A stretch of 64,000 bases of DNA from Conus ventricosus. Lineage: Eukaryota; Mollusca; Gastropoda; Neogastropoda; Conidae. The stretch covers positions 60,242-124,241 of the forward strand of contig JAFLJL010013948.1 in NCBI GenBank assembly GCA_018398815.1, written 5' to 3'. The position numbers and the translations under genes are program-made. Below are positions 56,475-64,000 of this stretch, piece after piece. The notes below the pieces were generated by a model that saw nothing but the letters and a program-made list of their open reading frames with translations, had not been told where the DNA came from and searched no databases. Position 1 is the stretch's first letter; each line of letters begins with the position of its first letter.

Positions 56475-58240
56475 CAAAAGCAATAGTCCTCCAAAGGGAA
56501 GAAAACAGTATAGAAAAATCACAATACCACTCATCTAATTTTCGGCCACGTGGCCTTTTTCAAGAGAAAAAAAAACAAAAACAATGCAACTATGTAATGT
56601 CCATCTTCGGTGGCTGGTCAGGGCAAAGAATTGACGTCATAAATATCTTACGCAATTTCTGACATCATAATGTGTGATGTCATCAACAAGGGAACAAAAA
56701 AAAAAAAAAGGGGGGGGGAGGGGGGTGGGGGGAGGAAGGGGTGCAAGTTGTGTGTGTGTCTGTGTGTAGTTATACAGTAACCAATGTACTCCAAAAACAT
56801 AACAACACGCTTCATAAATCACAATGAAACTGCGACCATAGTCCTGTCTGTGACTGTGCATGGCATACAAGAACTGTCACCTGAAAAATATATATAAATT
56901 TCCTGCAATTCATCAATGTTGTTTACAGGTAAATCTGGATAGGGTTGTTACAAAATTTGTCTTAACATTACATCCATTTGGCACCCTTGTATCCAATGTC
57001 CTTATCCATTTTTCTTCAGCAATAAGTCTGAAGCTTTTGCTTTCACTGTAAGCTTTTGCCAACACTGCAACACAAGGTCTCCCACTGAATGCTGAAGGAA
57101 ATGTCGCATTACTGGCTTTTCTCTTTGGAACTTGATGTCACGTCTGTGTTCCGCTATTCTTTCTTTCAATGAACGTCCGGTTTCACCAACATAAACTGTC
57201 TTATTACACCGTTTACACAACAGAGCATATATCAAATTTCTATCCGCACATGTCACGTTGCTCATAACATTGTGCGAAGATTTCTGCTTTGTGTCCAACA
57301 CTGTTGAAGTTACTAGTGAAGAACAGGTGTCACAATCACACATTTCTGCTTTTCCCTTCACTGCTCTTTCAGTTTTCTGGTGAACCAACGTATCACATAA
57401 ATTTTTATCCCGTCTGTATGCAGGCATTGGTAGTCTTTGGAATACTTTGCGCATGTATTCTGACTTATAGAGCGTATCACTATGTCTCTTTAGTACAGCT
57501 TGTACATCTGGCAACAATCTTGAAAATGTCAACACTAGTGGTACTCTTTCAGTGTTTCCTTTCTTTTTTTTCTGAAGAAGTCGGTTCCTATCTATGTTAT
57601 CAACTGTTTTCAACTGACCTTCTATGAGTTTGCTGCTATAGCCACGTTTGCGCAACTGGTTCTTAAGTTCAGATCTGTGTTTTAGATAGTCCTCATCCTT
57701 TTCACAGATTCTTCTCAACCTAACACCCAAACCATATGCTAGAGATTTTTTTGTATGTGGGGGATGGCAAGAATCCTGCCTGAGGTATAACTGTTTATCA
57801 CTATCTTTCTTGAACAGATCTGTGTAGACATGGCCATTCTCTAACTTAACCAGAGTGTCAAGGAATTCAATTTGTTCTTTACTCCATCGTAGAGTGATTT
57901 TTATGTTGGTATGTATGGTGTTGGCATAATCTGTGAAACGTAAAAGGGAGTCAAGGTCACCATTCCAAATGCCAAACCCATCATCAATGTAACGTTTGTA
58001 GAAATAAGGTTTCTGTTCAAACTCCAAAAGCTTCTCATCCCACTTCCGCATGTATGTACAAGCAAAGTTTCTCCCTAGTCTGGACCCTATGGCTATTCCA
58101 TCTGTCTGTTTGTAGTGTGAATCCCCTAAACTGAATCCATTATAATCTAAAACAGTTTCAATCATTTCAATTGCACAGTCCGTTGGTACGATGGGTCTAG
58201 GTCTGCTTTGTAAAGCTTCTACACATGCTTCTATTCCCTC
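56475..58240 (-). mobile_element. 5'-truncated Penelope-like element PLE3
   Basis: A 1766-bp insertion inside the I-type element, absent from copy 1. The coding sequence enters directly at the junction (58240) just after the position of RT motif A, so the copy is 5'-truncated. The 3' untranslated part has a poly-A/poly-G patch and a perfect GGCCACGTGGCC palindrome (56544-56555) in the sense-strand context CTTGAAAAAGGCCACGTGGCC, a layout typical of Penelope-like 3' ends. Confidence 0.9.
57002..58240 (-). CDS. PLE3 partial reverse transcriptase and GIY-YIG endonuclease
   Basis: Uninterrupted open frame from the insertion junction to the stop at 57002. RT part: GIEACVEALQSRP, QTDGIAIGSRLGRNFACTYM, catalytic YIDDGFGIW, EFLDTLVKLENGHVYTDLF, SCHPPHTKKSLAYG. 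Endonuclease part: a Cys pair (CDCDTC), then LIYALLCKRCNKTVYVGETGRSLKERIAEHRRD. The absence of frameshifts over 413 codons suggests a young insertion. N-terminal RT motifs, including the motif A Asp, are missing, so it is dead on arrival. Confidence 0.9.
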   Translation of the reverse strand, partial: EGIEACVEALQSRPRPIVPTDCAIEMIETVLDYNGFSLGDSHYKQTDGIAIGSRLGRNFACTYMRKWDEKLLEFEQKPYFYKRYIDDGFGIWNGDLDSLLRFTDYANTIHTNIKITLRWSKEQIEFLDTLVKLENGHVYTDLFKKDSDKQLYLRQDSCHPPHTKKSLAYGLGVRLRRICEKDEDYLKHRSELKNQLRKRGYSSKLIEGQLKTVDNIDRNRLLQKKKKGNTERVPLVLTFSRLLPDVQAVLKRHSDTLYKSEYMRKVFQRLPMPAYRRDKNLCDTLVHQKTERAVKGKAEMCDCDTCSSLVTSTVLDTKQKSSHNVMSNVTCADRNLIYALLCKRCNKTVYVGETGRSLKERIAEHRRDIKFQREKPVMRHFLQHSVGDLVLQCWQKLTVKAKASDLLLKKNG

Positions 58241-58248
58241 TTAATATA

Positions 58249-59262
58249 GTTTTGTGATCTGACAGATGTACTTTTTTATGTCACTTTCATCCATATGCAT
58301 ATGTAATCTGCATATTGGGCTAGTTTTTATATTTTTAGCAATATTTGAGGGTAAATCGTACATTAGAATACTAAATAGTAAAGGGGCAATAACAGACCCC
58401 TGAGGAATATCCATGTGTAATTTTCTTCTCGTAGAATAGGAGTTCCTTACCTTCGTTCTAATATATCTATTTTCTAAGAAGTTTCTAATAAAATCATAAA
58501 TATTTCCTGACAACCCAATCTCTTTAAGTTTATAAAGCAAACGAGAGTGCCATACTTGATCGTAAGCTTTAGTGATATCAAAAAAGGTTGCTAGTAAACA
58601 TTTTCTCCTGGAAAACTGATGTTTAATTTGAGTGGTAAGTTTGACCAAGTGTTCAATAGCACTTTTACCCTTTCGAAAACCTGCTTGGTTTGTTGGGATA
58701 ACTTTGTTCTTTTCACAAAAGTAGTTTAGTCTATTTAAAACAATTGTTTCATAAAGTTTACAGACGTGAGAAGTTAATGAAATAGGTCTGTAACTATCTA
58801 TACTTTCTTTCAGTTTACCTTCCTTGTGAATCGGTACTATTACTGATTCTTTCCATATTTGTGGCAAATGACCTGAGCTCCAGCATTTTTTAAATATATT
58901 AAGTAAAATGCTTATCCATTTGTCTGGAAAATGCTTAATCATTTCATTTGAAATGGCCGTCAATCCCAACAGCTGTCTTTTTGATTGGGAGAATCTATGG
59001 CGTCTTTCACCTCTTGTAATGTAACTGGGGCGTTGATGTCGCACGTGTCGTTATCAGATACATCATTAAAGACATGGGTACATTCTTTATCCTCTCTGAA
59101 TTTTCTTTGGTTTTCAGGCAACCCATCTAACCTGTTTTCTTTAGCAAACTGGTCGACAAACGCTTCTGCTTTGTCTGTGGATGATGGTAACTTGTTATTA
59201 TCAAGAATGATAGGATATTCTGGGAGTTTGGTTCCATTTTCATCGTTTTTATCTCTTTCCAT
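58249..59262 (-). pseudogene. Reverse transcriptase of the I-type element (copy 2)
   Basis: Frames 58960-59262 and 58241-59044 overlap. RT blocks: the palm start with KESVIVPIHKEGK and YRPISLTSHVCKLYE, NQAGFRKGKSAIEHL, motif A FFDITKAYDQVWHSRLLY, motif B IPQGSVIAPLLFSILM. The expected YADD box falls in a shifted frame and reads YADY (about 58297-58308), losing the second catalytic Asp. Copy 1 has the same substitution. Confidence 0.85.
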
Positions 59263-59497
59263 ACCATTCTACTATCTTTGTGATCGAATGTGTTTCTCTT
59301 GCAAAATTGTCCCAATAATCCTTTTTGGCTTGTTCCATAACTCTATTACTATGTACATTTGAGTGTTTCATTTCCTTAAAATTTTCATCCACCATTTTCT
59401 TATCTTGACTTTCCTTGAATAACCGTTTTTTTTTTTCTCATTAACTGCCTTATCGCAATCTTCAGTCCACCAAACATTACCGAGATGTTTACCCCCT

Positions 59498-60212
59498 TTA
59501 GAACCCTTGATTCTTCAATTTAGGAATACATGAACCAGACACTTTTAGAACAGAAGTACAAAACGTGTCAAACATTGTATCAATATCATCATCTGGGGAC
59601 AAGCTTATGTCTAGATCTTTAAGTTTGTCGTAAAACTGAGACCATCTGGCATTTTTATAATCAAATCTTGGGATTGTATCATCAGGTTTTGTGTCTTCAA
59701 AATTAGGGGACTGATTAATTGTAATATTGATTGGTATGTGATCACTCCCAAGAGTTTCACTATAAGTTTCCCACGCACATGACAAAGCCATTTTAGGTGA
59801 AACCAAAGTTAAATCAATTGCAGTAGCTCTATGTGTAGATATATCAGGAACTCTGGTATAAGAACCATCATTGAGTAGGCATAAAGTTGAGTCTACAACA
59901 TTTTCCACAAACCTATTGCTACTGACCTGTGTACTCTCTTTTTTCCCAGAAAGGAGAATGGGCATTAAAATCCCCTCCTACTAACCATTTACCATTATCA
60001 TTCTTGATATTTTTCATCCATTCAGTATTAGCTTCATGTGGACCCTTAGGTAAATATACAGAAGCACAGTTTACTTGTAACGAGTCCGAAAACTTGACAG
60101 TTACAGCACATGAAAAAATCCCATGTAATCCACTAGGCACAGGTGATTGTTTGTCACAATACTGTAGTCCAGTGTGAATATAGATAGCACAATTTACTCT
60201 ATCCATTTTCAT
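59498..60212 (-). pseudogene. APE-type endonuclease of the I-type element (copy 2)
   Basis: Two frames (59919-60212 and 59498-59965). Recognisable: VNCASVYLPKGPHEAN, WLVGGDFNAHSPFWE (catalytic Asp-x-Asn), ATAIDLTLVSPK and ETLGSDHIPINI (catalytic Asp-His). These are the central and C-terminal motifs of the apurinic-like nuclease that nicks target DNA. The N-terminal Asn and Glu motifs are absent, because the sequence upstream of 60212 is not endonuclease-like. Confidence 0.8.
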
Positions 60213-60249
60213 CTGTGTCTACTACTTGTGGATAGTAGTTCTGTTCCAA

Positions 60250-61680
60250 TCTTCGTAGTTTGTTCTTACTGATAATTAACAGATGGAATAAAGAGGAACG
60301 TGGCAGACAGATGACACTAGCACTAAAAATTGAATAAGCAGTCAATTTAGAATAGAAGGAGAGCGGCAATTCACTGCGTTATTTTTCTGTAGTTGCTGAA
60401 ATTTCTTGTTTTAAAAACACCCCACAGATTACTTAACAATATAAATATAAAAAAAAATAAAATATTTTGTGCTCTCACACAATTGGAGCTTTAGCTACAC
60501 ACAGACGAGGCTGGTATGCTGCATTTGTTATGAACCAAAAAGCAACAAAAATGTCACCAGTTGTATCAGACTTTGAACGGTTGGACAGGCAGAGCCGACG
60601 AGGAATCCTCAGGGAAGCGGAGAGTGGGGCGCGTGGTTACCGGGGACGTCGCACAGTCTTCCGGGCCGTTCTGAAGAGGTTCCTCAGATGCGGCCAATAT
60701 TCCCCGCTAGGATGCAGAGCTCTATGGCAGTGGGATGTAGCCCATCATTGGAGGTTGAAGCGGGCGGCTTGTGGTTTGAGTGAGTGATGAAGGTGATTGA
60801 TTTGTCATCCTTCAGTGTCATGTTCAGATTCAGTTCAGTGGGTTATTTAATGTCTTTTCATTCGCCAGATGAAGATTAGACACATTATTTTAAAGAAAAC
60901 AAAAAAAAAACTCCACACTTAATTTATCATCCAGTGAGTACTTTCAACCCCATTATTGTGCATGCTTCGTAAGTGGAAATACCCTAGTATGGATCTTTAT
61001 ACAAGATTTAGCAACGGGGACGGCGAAATAACCATGGCAATTCAGCAACATGGGAACCATATAAGACAGTACTAACAATTACTAAGTTTGTCATCTCAAT
61101 ACCTTTCTCCTGATAGAGCGTGGTCAACAACTGAGCATTCATAATAAATATGATGTATAGAAATGTTTTCTCTGAGGAAACAAGTAATACCTATGAGAAT
61201 ATTTAGTGTTAAGTATTCAGCCTTACTTATGAATTAATCGACAATGTGCCTGGGACACAATGGGAAACTAGACATTTTTTCACTTAAATTCTTTGATGGT
61301 TTACTTTTCCATCGATTTTTGATTAATTCACAAGCGGATAAAATATATGGGACTGTTTTAGGTAACATTTTCAGCATTTCTATTTGTCTTCTTTTGCTAT
61401 GACTGTCTGTATTTCATTCACTTTATACCACCCGTGAGATGGGACCCAACAAAAATCAATTCAAATGCCTAGAGTTATGACACAATGCAGTAGATGTTTT
61501 TATTTCCAAAACGCAGATCTTTTCTAGCTTTGCAGTCCTAACGCTCTTGTTATTGTCAACACAGATTTGGAATCAACACAAAGTAAATTGTTTAGAAGCA
61601 ATTGGTGTATCACTTATGTAAGTCAAAGCCTTCAGTTATTGCATATAATTCTGAGGTATAGTTTGAAAACCCTTTCCTAA
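60250..61680. other. No gene seen; equivalent of 11420-12683
   Basis: AT-rich DNA. A 106-residue plus-strand frame at 60467-60787 (DFERLDRQSRRGILREAE) is broken in copy 1 and matches no family known to me, so I do not call it. Confidence 0.4.
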
Positions 61681-61699
61681 AGAATATATTTACCTGACT

Positions 61700-64000
61700 T
61701 TAAAGTTGGTATATTAAAGCCAAGGAACCACAGTCAGAGGTTCCATTACAGACCACTGTAAAACACTTTGAAATTGATTTGGATAGCTGTTTTCTAAATG
61801 TCTCACGAACTTCAGTTGTTAAAATATTTACATTATCTCTTTTCTTAATCGAGTGTTTTTGTAATCAAAAGAATCATTTAAGTGCTCCCAAGGAAGGCAT
61901 TGTAGGTAACCGCAGGAAATTCTGGTATTACTCAGTTAATATCAATATTAACAAATGTGACATAAAGTCGATGTTGTAGTTTCTAATTGGTGAATATGTG
62001 ACATGTTTTTAGACCTCTTAGGACAATCTTTACTGGAATCCTTCGTTTTCTTCAGTAACTGAATTTTGCAACAGAAAGACTTCTGACAATATATTTGGAT
62101 AATCCAATATTCAGCTTCTCATTTAGTGGTAATATATTTTGTTTCTTTATAAAATCTGTGCGTATTTGTATAAACTGGATCCCAGGAGCTAATTTCAATG
62201 CGCCTTACTGTCTAAGCTTGCCAATCTTTTCAAAGAGAAATTGGCGCAGAGAATTACATTGTCCTGCCCATATGTCAATTTTGATCGACTAAAGAGAAGT
62301 ATCGAGTAAAAAGGGTTATGACCCATAGTTGACAAACATTATAATTTTAAGAACGTTTAATCGTTTTATTGTTTTACTCAACTCAATGTTCAATGTGTGT
62401 TTTCCAGTTCAGCTTAGGATGGTTAAATACAATACGCCCAGAAACTTAATTTTTTGCTTATTTTCAGAATCTGACAATCTTGCAAAAGCGAGGTGTATCT
62501 TTGGGTTCTCTACATTGGTAAACAACATAAGACATGTTTTTTCTCCAGATAGTTCTAATCGTTCTTCTTCGATATAAAGATATTATCTCAGTTCCTTTTG
62601 GTCAACTTCTGTACAAAGTTTACTGTTCTTTTATGGAATGTTCCTTAATTTTCAGTAATCCAAAATAAACGATCATCTGCATATTGAACTACATGAGTTG
62701 CTTTTGGACATTGATTTAGGGCGAGATCTTGGATTAGGATTGTGAACAAACTGGGAGCAATAAAATGATCCCTGAGGAATACCATATCTACATTCCTCTT
62801 GGATGAGTAATGTTCTTCCAATCGTGGGCATCAATGTTCTTTCTGTTAGGAAGCTTTTAATGTAATCAAACATTCTCCCAGAAATACAAACTATTTTTGA
62901 ATTTTGTACAGTAGCCTTGCTTGCCATACATCTGTCATTGGCTTTTTTTAAATTAAAAAAGTAGCAAAATAGTTTTTGCGGGAGAATTGCTTTTTTAATG
63001 TGATGGTCAGTTTCACTAAATGGGTCCTGTGTACAACGACCTTTATCGAAAGCCCGCTTGCTGAAACAGAATCACAACGTCCTTTTTAACTGTAATATAA
63101 CATTCGTTTTTGGGAATAATTTTTTTTTTCTATAAGTTTTACAACATGAGAGTTAAAGCTATGAGTCCTGTCTGTAGCTTTGTACAGCTGTCCTCGGTGT
63201 ACCTTTTTGAGTACATGGGGAATATACTGAACTTTTCCAGATTCTTGGAATTGTGCCATTAATCCAACCCTTTTTGGAAAATGAATGCAGAAATACTTTC
63301 ACAAAGAAGGTAAATGTCTGATGAGTTGATTGGACACTCCATCAAGGCCAACAGCTGATCATGTGATGGGATAGAATCTAATGCTTCTGATAGTTCGTTA
63401 ACAGTAAGCGAGTGTTTAATAATAATGGTCTTTTTTGGGGAGTGAGCCATGTTATTCAGCTTTTTGTTCTCATTGTTTCTGTGGCGACGGGATTCTAGCT
63501 CTAGATTTTTTGACTGTACCAAGCTAGAATATGTATCAGAAAAGCTTTCTGCTTTCATCCAAAGCAGATAGAAATCTGTTTGTCGCATTTATTAGGGTAT
63601 GACTGACTTATATAGCAATTTTTCATTTCTTTGACTTTTTTCAAAACTTTGATTAAATTTTTGATTCTGTTACTTCAGGCTTCACAAAAACTCAACCAGT
63701 ACTTTTTTTTGTGCTTGAGGCAATAATTTAGAACATTTATTCTATTATGGTTCCTGATTATAAAGTTTTCATTGTCTTGTTCTTATCCATGTTTTTGTAG
63801 CTTTTTTCGCTTTGACTGAACAAGGCGAGTCTACTTCTTCTGTCCACCATACGTTGCCGACATGTTTTCCAATCTTTTGTATTTATATTTTGGGATAGTC
63901 ATTTCAGCTGTCAGTGCTAGTAACACTACTTTTGAGGAAAATTTGCATAACATGTAATCTACGATCATCCTCTCAATTGTTGATTGTATTTTGCGACACA
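61700..64000 (-). mobile_element. Second decayed non-LTR retrotransposon, runs off the window
   Basis: Minus-strand remnants of another RT-containing element: a YADDRLFW catalytic box (about 62660-62690), MFDYIKSFLTERTLMPTIG and CRYGIPQGSF (motif B, 62673-62927), a motif-A-side LKKANDRCMAS (about 62925-62960), and the N-terminal RT region at 63259-63588 (LTVNELSEALDSIPSHDQ). The RNase H start lies at about 61700-61800. It is related to but distinct from the element at 54600-60240, since its YADD is intact. Heavily frameshifted. Confidence 0.7.

Larger units (their letters stand above)
56467..58248. repeat. 8-bp target-site duplication of PLE3 (TTAATATA)
   Basis: TTAATATA at 56467-56474 and 58241-58248 brackets the insertion. 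Copy 1 has a single TTAATATA in 'actttttaatatagttttg' at about 9317, the empty site. Confidence 0.9.
54600..60240 (-). mobile_element. I-type non-LTR retrotransposon, copy 2, interrupted by PLE3
   Basis: Minus-strand element with APE endonuclease (60212-59498), RT (59262-58249) and RNase H (56109-54813), split by PLE3 at 56475-58240. The catalytic RT motif reads AQYADYICIW instead of the usual YADD, in both segment copies, so the loss is older than their separation. The 5' end of the endonuclease is missing, so the element was already incomplete. Confidence 0.85.
47322..61857. repeat. Segmental copy 2 of the ~14 kb duplicated block
   Basis: Collinear with 1-14705. It has fewer indels in the receptor and retrotransposon, contains the PLE3 insertion (56475-58240) and lacks the 1.73 kb insertion present in copy 1. 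Homology stops at about 61857, where copy 1 continues with unrelated DNA and a pogo-like transposase. Confidence 0.9.

Noticed and set aside
60467..60787. 106-residue plus-strand ORF
   Set aside because: The matching region of copy 1 (about 11560-11880) does not keep the frame, and no family is recognisable.

Overview
The window looks like nuclear DNA of a lophotrochozoan animal, most likely a gastropod mollusc. The reasons are a single-exon receptor of the LDLa/LRR/7TM type known from snails (GRL101-like), a very high load of (CA)n, (GA)n and minisatellite DNA, several Penelope-like and non-LTR retroelements, and an integrated Polinton/Maverick-like DNA element. It is a draft scaffold: a run of exactly 1000 N (31417-32416) joins two contigs. 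There is no sign of a prokaryotic operon or CRISPR system.

Layout. Left contig (1-31416): one copy of a ~14 kb segment (1 to ~14705) holding a GRL101-like receptor gene on the minus strand, two related minisatellites upstream of it, and a broken I-type non-LTR retrotransposon with an RNase H domain. A 1.73 kb insertion (12684-14415) is private to this copy. After it come a decayed pogo/Tigger-type transposase (14957-16290), the 5' part of a non-LTR element with a 2A-like peptide motif (about 17140-17750), an AT-rich and homopolymer-rich stretch of poor quality (about 18.3-24 kb), and a Polinton/Maverick-like element (about 22.78-31.4 kb). That element carries protein-primed-type DNA polymerase B, a membrane-anchored structural protein, an F54H12.2-like double-jelly-roll major capsid protein and further virion-type proteins, and it runs into the gap.

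Right contig (32417-64000): long microsatellites, a Penelope-like element (PLE1) with flanking pseudo-LTRs and hammerhead-ribozyme-like motifs (34916-37567), a 23-bp minisatellite, a second PLE (PLE2, 39285-42170), a tRNA-derived SINE candidate, a 24-bp minisatellite, then the second copy of the ~14 kb segment (47322 to ~61857). This copy lacks the 1.73 kb insertion but has a third, 5'-truncated PLE (PLE3, 56475-58240) bounded by an 8-bp target-site duplication. A further decayed non-LTR element runs off the right end.

The two copies of the receptor segment carry frameshifts at different places, so where one is broken the other usually reads through. That pattern, with the reciprocal insertions and the scaffold gap between them, fits two haplotypes (or recent duplicates) placed in tandem by scaffolding, with leftover sequencing indels. 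The points of most interest are the Polinton-like element, the array of perfect cAMP-response-element palindromes (TGACGTCA) starting about 107 bp upstream of both receptor start codons, and the ribozyme-bearing PLE.
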